NCBI GenBank assembly: GCA_021203145.1
Contig: JAJQBS010000100.1
Span: forward strand, 1-33,214
Reading direction: 5' to 3'
DNA from: Lachnospiraceae bacterium
GTDB taxonomy: Bacteria; Bacillota; Clostridia; Lachnospirales; Lachnospiraceae
DNA length: 33,214 nt
Part shown: positions 1 through 7,168 of the stretch, piece by piece
Numbering within the stretch: position 1 is the first letter of the stretch
Layout of the letters: every line of letters starts with the position of its first letter
Notes under the pieces: generated by a model
What the model was told of the DNA's origin: nothing
The model's input: only the letters and a program-made list of their open reading frames with translations
The model's database searches: none
Made by a program: the position numbers and the translations under genes

Positions 1-50
1 ATACACTTCGCACCGGGTGCGTGGCACGTTTAGCCTTCCCGGGAATTTCT

Positions 51-200
51 TCAATTCTTATCGTCGTTGCACAGCGTTTCATATTTTTTTACAAGAGCCT
101 GAAAATCTTCCAACGTTTTACAATCTTTCAAATCATTCAGAACACGGATTCTCTCCAGCTTCCGCGCCAACGCTTCCACAACTTCTACGGATGTAGGCAT
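51..200 (-). CDS. Small helical protein of unknown function (49 aa)
   Basis: I do not recognise this protein. The ATG at 200 is preceded by an excellent Shine-Dalgarno (CTCAGGAGGTGAT on the minus strand, about 202-214). That favours this start over an upstream in-frame ATG at 272, which has no such site. The product is short, charged and probably helical, with paired Lys/Glu/Asp and the pattern VVEALARKLERIRVL, and no signal peptide or membrane segment. It lies downstream of the M32 carboxypeptidase on the same strand, separated by about 200 bp that contain a perfect palindrome. It could be a small regulatory or antitoxin-like protein, but nothing in the sequence establishes that. Confidence 0.55.
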   Translation of the reverse strand: MPTSVEVVEALARKLERIRVLNDLKDCKTLEDFQALVKKYETLCNDDKN

Positions 201-349
201 ACCATCACCTCCTGAGATCTTATAAGCAATAGAATTATTGCTGCTTTTGTAGCGCAGAAGTATCATGCACAAATCTCCTGCACGTTTTATAGGCAGTATT
301 ATTATAGCACATTCGAGTTATGACTACAATAAAAATGGCAGGATTTGCA

Positions 350-390
350 TCAGCCAGGTTCACGGTGCCTGGCACCGTGAACCTGGCTGA
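350..390. repeat. Perfect 41-bp palindrome (20-bp arms, 1-bp centre)
   Basis: The left arm 350-369 (TCAGCCAGGTTCACGGTGCC) is exactly complementary to the right arm 371-390, with a single T at 370 between them. It sits 14 bp beyond the stop codon of the M32 carboxypeptidase. As RNA it would form a very stable hairpin, but neither side has an immediate U-tract, so it is not a textbook intrinsic terminator. The perfect dyad and GGTGCC/GGCACC core look like a dispersed REP-like palindromic element or a protein-binding site. Confidence 0.85.
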
Positions 391-404
391 ACCTACCCGG
401 ACTT

Positions 405-1898
405 TCAGTCCAGGTTCTCATATTTCTGATAAAAGTAATCCAGCAGCGGCCTGGCGGAGAGTTCCTTTTTGCACACGCGGCGCAGGACTTCGGATGAGGT
501 GTAGAGACTGCCATGGCGGTGGATGTTCTCATTGAGCCACGCGGTGATCTCACGGATCCGTCCGTCCTCCAGTATCGCATCTACGCTGCCCTTCTCTTTT
601 TCCAGGGCTTCCAGGAACATGCCGTCGTACATGGATCCCAACAGGTAGGACGGGAAGTAGCCGAAGGAGCCGTCCGACCAGTGCATATCCTGGAGGATGC
701 CCTCGCCGTCGTTCGCCGGGCGGATGCCGAGCAGCTCTTCCATCTTATCATTCCAGAGCTGCGGAAGGTCGCTGACGGGCACATTGTCCCGGAAGATCGC
801 TTTTTCCATCTCATAGCGCAGGATGATGTGCAGGCAGTAGGTCACCTCGTCCGCCTCGGTGCGGATCATACTCGGGTGTACGTCATTGATCGCGCGGTAA
901 AAGGTGTCCAGCGGAACCTCTTTAAACTGGGGCAGGATCTCGCCGAGCCGGTCGTAGATCGGAACCCAGAAGCTCCTGCGGCGGCCCAGGATGTTTTCGA
1001 AGAAACGCGACTGGCTCTCGTGGAGACCCATCAGATTGACCTGTCCGGCCGCAGTGTCTTCGTAAGCCGGGTCTACATTCTGGCCGAAGATTGCGTGGCC
1101 TCCCTCGTGGATCGCGCTGAAGATCGCGGAGATCGGGTCATTTTCTTTGTAATGGTTCGTCACGCGGACGTCGCCGATGCAAAGCTCTGTCGTGAAGGGA
1201 TGCTCGCTCTCGGCGGTCGCGCCTGCGTCCGCGTCAAAGCCGATATACTCCAACAGCATCTGCTGCACCTTCTTCTGCGCGGCGATGTCATAGCTCCCTT
1301 CAAGCGCGGAAAGATCGGGCCTGGGTCTGGCCTCGATTTTTGCAAGAAGAGGAAGCAGGCCCTCTTTCAGCTCCTCAAATACACGGTCGATCGTATCGCC
1401 GTCGATGCCCTCCTCATACATGTCCAGAAGCACTTCGTAGGGATCTTCATCCGGCTCCATATAATGCACGTACTCCTTCGTCATGGAAATCACTTTTTCC
1501 AGATATGGGGCAAACTGATCAAAATCCGCGCTCCGCTTTGCCTTTTCCCATGCCTTTTCCGAGCGGGCTTTCGTCTCTGTATAATCGGCAAAAAAGTCTG
1601 CGGGGACTCGTTTGAAGCGCTCGTAATCCCGCGAGTAGCGTCTGACGGTGAGCTGCATGGCTTCATCGAGCGCGTCAAACTCTTCCGGCTCCGAGAGAGT
1701 GCGCAGCATCTGTCCATATTCGTCCGCCGTGGAAAGCCGGAAGGATTCGGATGAGAAATAAGTGATGGCGCTCATATGCGCCTCAACGCCTTTTTCCGGC
1801 GTAAGTGTCTGCAGATCCCAGTAAAGAAGCGTGAGGACATGCTCGTACTGCTTCATTTTGTGCAGATACTCTTTGAATTGATCCAGTGTCTGACTCAT
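405..1898 (-). CDS. M32 family metallocarboxypeptidase (carboxypeptidase Taq type)
   Basis: A 497-residue cytosolic zinc carboxypeptidase that removes C-terminal amino acids from peptides, in line with the usual M32 length of about 500. The zinc motif HEGGH is at 264-268. The family motif HESQSR follows at 293-298, then IRTEADEVTY at 345-354 and the late motif HWSDGSFGYFPSY near 406-418. The N-terminus carries the typical WDLQTLTPEKGVEAH segment at 27-41. There is no signal peptide or membrane segment. The start is supported by AAGGAGG a few bases upstream of ATG 1898. It looks monocistronic or is the last gene before the small ORF at 51-200. The role is presumably general peptide turnover, unrelated to the sugar genes. 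Confidence 0.95.
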   Translation of the reverse strand: MSQTLDQFKEYLHKMKQYEHVLTLLYWDLQTLTPEKGVEAHMSAITYFSSESFRLSTADEYGQMLRTLSEPEEFDALDEAMQLTVRRYSRDYERFKRVPADFFADYTETKARSEKAWEKAKRSADFDQFAPYLEKVISMTKEYVHYMEPDEDPYEVLLDMYEEGIDGDTIDRVFEELKEGLLPLLAKIEARPRPDLSALEGSYDIAAQKKVQQMLLEYIGFDADAGATAESEHPFTTELCIGDVRVTNHYKENDPISAIFSAIHEGGHAIFGQNVDPAYEDTAAGQVNLMGLHESQSRFFENILGRRRSFWVPIYDRLGEILPQFKEVPLDTFYRAINDVHPSMIRTEADEVTYCLHIILRYEMEKAIFRDNVPVSDLPQLWNDKMEELLGIRPANDGEGILQDMHWSDGSFGYFPSYLLGSMYDGMFLEALEKEKGSVDAILEDGRIREITAWLNENIHRHGSLYTSSEVLRRVCKKELSARPLLDYFYQKYENLD

Positions 1899-2231
1899 AA
1901 TGGTTCCTCCTTGTCTTATGCACGGGCAGAAGTCGTCAGGCCGCCTCCTGCCCGGTCAGATACCTGATTTGTGGTACCTGATTTGTTTCCATCTGTTGTT
2001 TTCTTCCGTTGTTTTTATCTGTTGTTTTTATCTGTTGTCTCCATTTTGCTATAGTATCTTTCGTTCCGGCGTTTTTATACCTGCCGTCCGGCAGCCGCCT
2101 TCCTCTCTCCTTTCGCTCCTTCCTCTCGCAGCTTCTTTTGTGGTCGCCTTTACATATGAAAGGAGTATACGCCTGTTTTGTCCGGGAGACAAGAAGAATT
2201 TTCTGTGTCTAGCCAGGACTGCGGGAAAATT

Positions 2232-2275
2232 CTGCCCGTTTCCAGAACCACAAAGAAATTACTGCCTGTTTCCAG
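2232..2275. repeat. Short direct repeats in the 379-bp gap 1899-2277
   Basis: Two near-identical 14-mers, CTGCCCGTTTCCAG (2232-2245) and CTGCCTGTTTCCAG (2262-2275), lie 30 bp apart just past the dacF-like stop. The rest of the 1899-2277 gap is pyrimidine-rich on the plus strand with simple repeats (TTTTATCTGTTG units near 2017-2040, TACCTGATTTG twice near 1961-1985). It also has a weak dyad, CGGGCAG/CTGCCCG, at 1923-1954. I see no gene and no convincing U-tract terminator there. Confidence 0.5.
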
Positions 2276-2277
2276 GT

Positions 2278-3540
2278 CTATGAACTATACTCTGCCTGCC
2301 CTCCGCTCCATCCGCCTAGCAGAAACTCCTCCGTCAGCTTGCGCAGGCAGTACAGAAATGTCCGCTTTTTCACCTCCTGCGTGGTCAGGATTGATGTGAC
2401 CGCGTACTCGGTGCCGTCGACCAGATAGTGAATAAGACCGACCTGTGTTCCTTCCGCCACCGGTGCTTCAATCGTCCGGAGCATTTCCATGCGGACTTCG
2501 ACCTCTTCGTCCGGGCGCATCAGGACTTCCACGGAAAGGGGCAATTCCACCTGTGTGCCCACTTGCTCCTGCTGCCCATCGGCGACTGCAATCTCGCTGG
2601 TCTGCGGAAGCACAGCCGTGATATCGCGCAGTTCATATTCCGAAAGGCCGTAATTCATCAGCTTTTTGGTATCGACCCACTTGTAGCCCTTGTTATTCGG
2701 CCAACCGCAGGCAAGAAGCGCCACGATCAGCAGCTTCCCGTCTCTCTCGAGAGCCCCGATATAACAATAGCCTGCTTTTGAAGTAAACCCGGTCTTTCCA
2801 GAAAGAGCTCCTTCCATCAGATTCAGAAATGCGTTGTGGTTTACGCAGCTGTAGCTGCGTGTGCCGGAAATGTTGGAAAAAGAATAGGAAGGCGTCTGCG
2901 TCACGGTCAGAAAAGCCTCCTTCTGAGGGGACTCTGTGAGACAGTAGCGCATAATCAGCGCCAGGTCATGCGCGGTCGTGTGATGCTCGCCGTTTTCATC
3001 CTCGGCATCCAGGCCGTTCGGCGTGATAAAGTACGTCTGTGTGCAGCCAATTTCCCGCGCTTTCTCGTTCATCAGCGCAGCAAAGCCTTCCACACTGCCG
3101 CCAATGGTTTCCGCGATGCAGACAGCCGTGTCGTTGTGCGATTCCAGCATCAGGGAATACAGAAGATCGCTCAGATAAAACGTGTCTTCTTTTACCATTC
3201 CCAGCTTTACCTCAGGCTGCGCGGAGGCGGTGCCTGATACGGTGCAGATGATATTCTTCTCCCCCAGCGCCTCCAGCGCAAGGATGCAGGTCATAATTTT
3301 GGTCGTGCTCGCCATCGGAAGCGGGACATCGCCATTCTGGTCATAAAGGACACGCCCGCTGCCGCCGTCCATCAGCACGGCACATCGGGCGTACAAATCA
3401 AGGGAAAGATCCGAATCAGCAGTGTCAGCTGCCTCGCTTACAGCAGCCTCCCACGCAGCCACGTTTGTCGCGTTCACAAAAAGAAGGAAAATCGCTGCCG
3501 CTGCAAGTATCAATTTCTTTCTTCCCTGTAGTCTTTTCAT
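2278..3540 (-). CDS. D-alanyl-D-alanine carboxypeptidase (S11, DacF-like PBP)
   Basis: A 420-residue exported penicillin-binding protein that trims the terminal D-Ala from peptidoglycan stem peptides. A basic N-terminus and hydrophobic stretch (about 9-29) form a signal peptide. The three S11 active-site motifs are all present: STTK at 78-81, SHN at 134-136 and KTG at 249-251. The C-terminal part after about residue 295 fits the PBP5-type beta domain. The Shine-Dalgarno before ATG 3540 is poor, but the signal peptide begins right there, so the start is credible. It lies 56 bp after the nucleotidyltransferase gene on the same strand, so read-through from that module is possible. The absence of a clear C-terminal amphipathic anchor could not be settled by eye. 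Confidence 0.93.
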   Translation of the reverse strand: MKRLQGRKKLILAAAAIFLLFVNATNVAAWEAAVSEAADTADSDLSLDLYARCAVLMDGGSGRVLYDQNGDVPLPMASTTKIMTCILALEALGEKNIICTVSGTASAQPEVKLGMVKEDTFYLSDLLYSLMLESHNDTAVCIAETIGGSVEGFAALMNEKAREIGCTQTYFITPNGLDAEDENGEHHTTAHDLALIMRYCLTESPQKEAFLTVTQTPSYSFSNISGTRSYSCVNHNAFLNLMEGALSGKTGFTSKAGYCYIGALERDGKLLIVALLACGWPNNKGYKWVDTKKLMNYGLSEYELRDITAVLPQTSEIAVADGQQEQVGTQVELPLSVEVLMRPDEEVEVRMEMLRTIEAPVAEGTQVGLIHYLVDGTEYAVTSILTTQEVKKRTFLYCLRKLTEEFLLGGWSGGQAEYSS

Positions 3541-3596
3541 CAGGCACTGTCCATAGCTGTATAAATTCTGTAAAATATATGCATCCTGAGCTCACC

Positions 3597-4265
3597 TTAT
3601 GCCGGATCGGAATGCCTGCTTCTGAGTCTCAGTTCTGTAAAAAACGGTTCCTGTATTTCCGAAAAATACTGTTTGATCTCTTTCCAGCTATATTTTACAA
3701 AGGTTTGCGGCAGTATTTCCGTCTCGGCGTCCTCAAAATAGTTTAATCCCATTCCGATGTATGAAAAATTATGTCTCTCTCCAAATTTTACAAAAAGGCC
3801 ATCCACCAGGTCTTTTATACCAAAATCCGTCCGGTGCAAAATCTGATAAAGGTCAAAAAAAACCTTTTTCGCCCCTCTTGACCCGATCGCTACAGCTTTC
3901 ATCACAGCAATGTCTTCCGGTCCGGCCATACGCAGATGCTCCCATTCATTTTCTTCGACATAAGGGCGAAGCATTTTCTGCGGATAGTAAAAGAAACTGA
4001 CCTGAACTCCGTCCAGCAAAACGTCGCAGGTTCCATCATAGACATTTATTGTCTCTAAAGGATAGTTTAGATTCTTCAGCTGATCAAGCAGCAATTCAGC
4101 ATGAAACTTATGAGGAACGAAAAAATCAAAATCAACTGACTTCCGAAGTCCCAGCTGCAGAGCCAGCGCAGTTCCTCCCGCCAAATAGTAAACACCGACA
4201 TCTATTTTTTCAGAGATTTCCCTCAGAATATGAATCCGCCTCTCATCCAGGATTTTCAGATACAT
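3597..4265 (-). CDS. AbiEii-type nucleotidyltransferase, putative toxin
   Basis: A 222-residue member of the nucleotidyl transferase AbiEii/AbiGii toxin superfamily. The nucleotidyltransferase core begins with LAGGTALALQLG (28-39), followed by the acidic motif SVDFDFF (43-49), where D45 and D47 are the probable metal ligands. The later segment EDIAVMKAVAIGSRGAKK with D138 downstream matches the remaining catalytic motif region. The start codon overlaps the stop of the upstream gene as TGATG, so the two are translationally coupled. Relatives act as toxins in type IV toxin-antitoxin or abortive-infection systems. Many such small chromosomal homologues are uncharacterised, so toxin activity is an inference from the family. 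Confidence 0.82.
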   Translation of the reverse strand: MYLKILDERRIHILREISEKIDVGVYYLAGGTALALQLGLRKSVDFDFFVPHKFHAELLLDQLKNLNYPLETINVYDGTCDVLLDGVQVSFFYYPQKMLRPYVEENEWEHLRMAGPEDIAVMKAVAIGSRGAKKVFFDLYQILHRTDFGIKDLVDGLFVKFGERHNFSYIGMGLNYFEDAETEILPQTFVKYSWKEIKQYFSEIQEPFFTELRLRSRHSDPA

Positions 4266-4570
4266 CAGTATTCCCAGAACTCCCTTCCGCTGGACTGTGC
4301 CATACGGTAATACGCCATGTCCTGCTTTTTAAGATGATATTTTTTTCGAAGATAATTAGCGACAATCGGGTTTAACGCGCGGCGTTTTCTGGCCGCATCT
4401 TTGATCTCTTCATCGCTGTACTGGTCATGTACCCAGTCGATTCCGTTAAGTCCGCCCTTTACATACAGCCGCGTAATAATAAAATCCTTGTTCTCTTCAA
4501 GATCCAGTTTATCAAAATCTGCATCCCAAAAACACGGCCGAAACTTCTCCGGAATTTTTGCAGTTACCAT
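4265..4570 (-). CDS. DUF6922-like partner protein, putative antitoxin
   Basis: This 101-residue protein is coupled upstream of the nucleotidyltransferase. I chose ATG 4570 because GGAGG lies about seven bases upstream; an in-frame ATG at 4588 has no ribosome binding site. The pattern IPEKFRPCFWDADFDKLDL near the N-terminus, followed by KDFIITRLY, and the C-terminal part YSDEEIKDAARKRRALNPIVANYLRKKY, resemble the small proteins that often precede AbiEii-like nucleotidyltransferases. The second half looks helical and basic, in keeping with nucleic-acid or partner binding. Its role as antitoxin and autoregulator is inferred from the gene pairing. Confidence 0.7.
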   Translation of the reverse strand: MVTAKIPEKFRPCFWDADFDKLDLEENKDFIITRLYVKGGLNGIDWVHDQYSDEEIKDAARKRRALNPIVANYLRKKYHLKKQDMAYYRMAQSSGREFWEY

Positions 4571-4602
4571 ACAGTACCTCCAAAACAAGTTCTCGCAAAG
4601 TA

Positions 4603-4692
4603 AAACGACTTACGTCGTTTACTATAAATATACGCTTTCTTTGTTTACAATTTTCATAGTTTTAAAGTAATTCCAGAAACAGGTCGTGTCAA
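4603..4692 (-). promoter_or_regulatory. Candidate promoter and dyad upstream of the AbiEii-like pair
   Basis: On the minus strand a consensus TTGACA (4692-4687) is followed after 17 bp by TACTTT (4669-4664). Downstream, a dyad AAACGAC/GTCGTTT with a 4-bp spacer (4603-4609 and 4614-4620) lies 33-50 bp ahead of ATG 4570, where an autoregulating antitoxin could bind. An alternative -10-like AT-rich stretch is near 4622-4632. Confidence 0.45.
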
Positions 4693-4732
4693 GAGAAAAA
4701 ACAAATACGATTCGCACATGTCAAGATTTTTC

Positions 4733-5734
4733 TCAAATCCGTACCTGCCCGGTCGTCCGGTTTTTTACACGGAAAGCGTGCGGGGTCATTCCGTAGCGTT
4801 CCTTAAATACCCGGTGGAAATAGCTGTTGTTTTCGTATCCGACGGAGGCGATGATGTCGCTGACCGGCAGGTCGGTATCGCAGAGCAGCTGCACGGATTT
4901 GCTCAGACGCTTTCTCTGCAGGAGCTCCTTGAAATTGTAGCCGGTGCTCTTTTTGATCAGACGGCTCAGTGTATGGCTCGGAAGGCGCAGCTGAGAGCCC
5001 AGCTCTGTGAGGGTCGCGCTGCGGTATTTCTGCTCGATATAATTCAGGGTCGTCATGGAGATCATATTCTCGTACTGGTCAGGCCGGCAGGTCTGGACGC
5101 TCTGGATCGAATCAACCAGATACATGAAAATGAGCCCCATGGTAGTCTGGTTGATCCGGCTGTCGTCGTTCTCACCGGTCACCAGAGAATAGATCATGTT
5201 TTCCAGCAGATTCTGTATCTGAAGGTTGTCCGACACCTTAAAATACAGATATTCACCCCTCTGCTCGTCGCGGCGCAGGATGTTCACGAGGAAATCCGCA
5301 AGGGCACTGTTTTTTCCGGTCATCGTGTAAGCCACATCGAAAAACTCCGGGAGCATGATAAAATTAATCGCAATGTCATTCTCCCCCGCCGGGAGAATTT
5401 CGTGCCGGGTGAACTGGTTCAGAAAAAGCAGTTCGCCCTTTTTTACAACGACCTCCTGCCCCCCCCCGATGATATTAGTCAGAGAACCCTCGCAGACATA
5501 GAGAGCCTCAATATAATTATGCCTGTGCAGGGGGAAATGGACAAAACGCGTATGCGTCCGCACCGTGATCAGCTTACCCTCCTCGAGCATTTTCGCGCTG
5601 TCAACGGTAAACTGGGACGACTTCAGAACATACCCGGATGTATACAGCTCCCGGTCTACCTGATTTTCTCCGTCCAGAATTTTCTGTTCTTCATCCGTTA
5701 TTTTTCTGAGTTGGTCGAGAAGCTCCTTTTTCAT
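4733..5734 (-). CDS. AraC-family transcriptional regulator with N-terminal cupin
   Basis: A 333-residue regulator. The cupin-like sensor spans about residues 55-135, with HFPLHRHNYIEALYVCEGS around 66-84. An AraC double helix-turn-helix spans about 228-325, ending with the signature VGYENNSYFHRVFKERYGMTPHAFR. ATG 5734 has GAGG six bases upstream, whereas ATG 5767 has no Shine-Dalgarno, so I chose the shorter form. It follows rhaM on the same strand after 188 bp, so it probably controls rhamnose or deoxysugar genes. Its sensor and DNA-binding halves resemble the C-terminal third of the histidine kinase at 13724-16540. A run of nine G (coding strand, 5467-5459) encodes GGG in the cupin and could slip. 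Confidence 0.9.
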   Translation of the reverse strand: MKKELLDQLRKITDEEQKILDGENQVDRELYTSGYVLKSSQFTVDSAKMLEEGKLITVRTHTRFVHFPLHRHNYIEALYVCEGSLTNIIGGGQEVVVKKGELLFLNQFTRHEILPAGENDIAINFIMLPEFFDVAYTMTGKNSALADFLVNILRRDEQRGEYLYFKVSDNLQIQNLLENMIYSLVTGENDDSRINQTTMGLIFMYLVDSIQSVQTCRPDQYENMISMTTLNYIEQKYRSATLTELGSQLRLPSHTLSRLIKKSTGYNFKELLQRKRLSKSVQLLCDTDLPVSDIIASVGYENNSYFHRVFKERYGMTPHAFRVKNRTTGQVRI

Positions 5735-5813
5735 GTCCGTCCTCGATTTCCCTCCCGGAGGTTCCATCCCGAGGGTTTCTTCTGATTCTGTGTTTCTGAT
5801 TTTTCATTTCTCA

Positions 5814-5848
5814 TTCTGAGTTTCTTATCCAGCGGCTTTTACTCAGAA
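5814..5848. promoter_or_regulatory. Inverted repeat upstream of the AraC regulator
   Basis: TTCTGAGT (5814-5821) and ACTCAGAA (5841-5848) form an 8-bp dyad with a 19-bp spacer. It lies about 80 bp upstream of the regulator start and 75 bp past the rhaM stop. It could be an operator or an intercistronic stem-loop; there is no U-tract to call it a terminator. Confidence 0.35.
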
Positions 5849-5922
5849 GCTTTCCATCGGCTGCTCTCATCCTGTAAATCGTACAAAGCCCTCGTCAATA
5901 AAGTAACAGCCGCATACCATCC

Positions 5923-6234
5923 TTAATCCAGATGGAATACCTTCTGCAAATCTACGGATACCGGGCTGTTGTCCGGGTTGGTCTCCATAATGTCCGCCAT
6001 GAAATCCCACCACTTGCGGTTAATCGCCGTGTCAGCGCTCTGCGCCCATTTTTCCTCATCCTCAATCTCGATGTAGCCGAAGAGAGTCAGCGTCTCACGG
6101 TCCAGAAAGATCGTATAATTCTTTCCGCCATACTCATGGATCATGTCCTTCATCTCGGGCCAGAGCTGATTGTGTCTTTTCTCGTACTCTGCCTCCTGCC
6201 CCGGATACAATTTCATTTTAAAACCCTTGATCAT
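5923..6234 (-). CDS. rhaM: L-rhamnose mutarotase
   Basis: A 103-residue cytosolic enzyme that interconverts the alpha and beta anomers of L-rhamnose, feeding the isomerase. The full family length of about 104 is kept. The sequence opens MIKGFKMKLYPGQEAEYEKRH with the catalytic His at 21 and Tyr at 17. The paired tryptophans WW at 75-76 and the NPDNSP segment near 86-91 are typical of the family. AAGGAGGA sits upstream of ATG 6234 and a good TATAAT promoter lies about 60 bp upstream. It is probably cotranscribed with the downstream AraC regulator. Its presence is the main reason for assigning the neighbouring transporter to rhamnose. Confidence 0.95.
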   Translation of the reverse strand: MIKGFKMKLYPGQEAEYEKRHNQLWPEMKDMIHEYGGKNYTIFLDRETLTLFGYIEIEDEEKWAQSADTAINRKWWDFMADIMETNPDNSPVSVDLQKVFHLD

Positions 6235-6291
6235 AATAAAATCCTCCTTTTAATCATTTCAGAATCATCCTGATGGCAACTGTCTTTTCTG

Positions 6292-6320
6292 ATTATACTC
6301 TCTCCATTTCCCCGCGTAAA
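6292..6320 (-). promoter_or_regulatory. Sigma-A-type promoter for rhaM
   Basis: On the minus strand, TTTACG (6320-6315), a 17-bp spacer and a perfect TATAAT (6297-6292) lie about 60 bp ahead of the rhaM start. Confidence 0.6.
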
Positions 6321-6364
6321 GAAAAATTTCTTAGCTATATTTATAAGTTTGAAAAACATTCCTG

Positions 6365-6393
6365 TTGTGCTTATGATAAAATTCTGATAAAAT
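6365..6393 (+). promoter_or_regulatory. Candidate promoter of the Phd-RelE-type module
   Basis: TTGTGC (6365-6370), a 17-bp spacer and TAAAAT (6388-6393) precede the antitoxin start by 32 bp. GATAAAA occurs twice 11 bp apart (6375-6381 and 6386-6392), overlapping the -10. That is a plausible site for autorepression by the antitoxin. Confidence 0.45.
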
Positions 6394-6425
6394 ATCGATA
6401 AGAGAAATCAGCAGGAGGTATTACT

Positions 6426-6686
6426 ATGATTCAAATTCGTCCAGTTTCCGACTTAAGGAATAAATTCCCTGAAATTGAAAATATAGTCAGCGAAGGACAA
6501 CCTGTATATCTGACCAAAAATGGCTATGGCACTATGGTCGTCCTGAGCCTGGAACAATATTCTGCTCTCACCGATGATATTGAAGTAAAACTTGATGAAG
6601 CAGACAGGCAAGCCGCATTCACAACCGAAAGGTTATCTCATGAAACGGTATTTGCAAACGCAAGGAGATATGCCCATGGCAAATGA
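6426..6686 (+). CDS. Phd/YefM-family antitoxin
   Basis: An 86-residue type II antitoxin. The N-terminal DNA-binding fold has the pattern MIQIRPVSDLRNKFPEIENIV, then GQPVYLTKNGYGTMVVLSLEQYSAL, which is the Phd/YefM signature. The C-terminal 35 residues are polar and would wrap the toxin. AGGAGG lies 7 bases before ATG 6426. The gene overlaps the toxin start by 11 bases, giving translational coupling, with the antitoxin first as is usual. It is likely to repress its own promoter together with the toxin. Confidence 0.92.
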   Translation: MIQIRPVSDLRNKFPEIENIVSEGQPVYLTKNGYGTMVVLSLEQYSALTDDIEVKLDEADRQAAFTTERLSHETVFANARRYAHGK

Positions 6687-6990
6687 ATCTTTTCAGCTTC
6701 GTTATCTCCCATTGTTTGAACAGGATTTACTTGGCACTGTCGACTATATCACCAATGTACTGCAAAATGAAGATGCGGCGCAAAAATTAATTGATGATGT
6801 AGAAACAGCCATCCTGAAGCGGCTGGATAACCCTTTTTCCTTTGAGCCATACCACTCTGCAAAGAAAAGAGAATATCCTTATTACAGAATATATGTGAGA
6901 AATTACACAATCTTTTATGTAGTGATCGGCAATGTTATGGAGGTTCGCAGACTGATCTATAATGCGAGAAATATTGACAGCATACTTTAG
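6676..6990 (+). CDS. RelE/ParE-family toxin
   Basis: A 104-residue partner of the Phd-type antitoxin. I chose ATG 6676 because AAGGAG at 6662-6667 is 8 bases upstream; the ATG at 6670 would be only 2 bases away. The fold is indicated by the sequence LRYLPLFEQDLLGTVDYI at the N-terminus and the beta-strand block YPYYRIYVRNYTIFYVV near residues 67-83, followed by VRRLIYNARNI. Family members cleave mRNA on the ribosome (RelE) or poison gyrase (ParE). Which applies here cannot be told from the sequence. The transcript probably ends at the hairpin 7031-7063. Confidence 0.88.
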   Translation: MANESFQLRYLPLFEQDLLGTVDYITNVLQNEDAAQKLIDDVETAILKRLDNPFSFEPYHSAKKREYPYYRIYVRNYTIFYVVIGNVMEVRRLIYNARNIDSIL

Positions 6991-7030
6991 AAAAGATATG
7001 ATCTGCAGGCATGAAAAAAGCCGCAGAAAA

Positions 7031-7063
7031 ACAGCCGGGGGAACATCTGCTCCCACCGGCTGT
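7031..7063. terminator. Bidirectional intrinsic terminator
   Basis: The arms ACAGCCGG (7031-7038) and CCGGCTGT (7056-7063) form a stem that can extend inward through GGGA/TCCC. CTTTT follows on the plus strand, ending the toxin transcript. On the minus strand TTTTTC follows the stem, ending the transporter operon whose last gene stops at 7169. Confidence 0.8.
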
Positions 7064-7168
7064 CTTTTACTGCAATTATTTTCGGATTCAGCAGATCCTG
7101 ATCAGCCATGAACCGCCGATCTCGGATCTATGGTCTTTAACCACCATCTGCCAATCACCAATCACTAA

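Noticed and set aside
513..1754. Long plus-strand open frame (413 codons) antisense to the M32 peptidase
   Set aside because: It lies opposite a gene with clear zinc motifs and a strong ribosome site, encodes no recognisable motif, and arises from codon bias.
4718..5785. Plus-strand open frame of 355 codons opposite the AraC regulator
   Set aside because: The minus-strand frame has unmistakable cupin and AraC motifs; the opposite frame has none.
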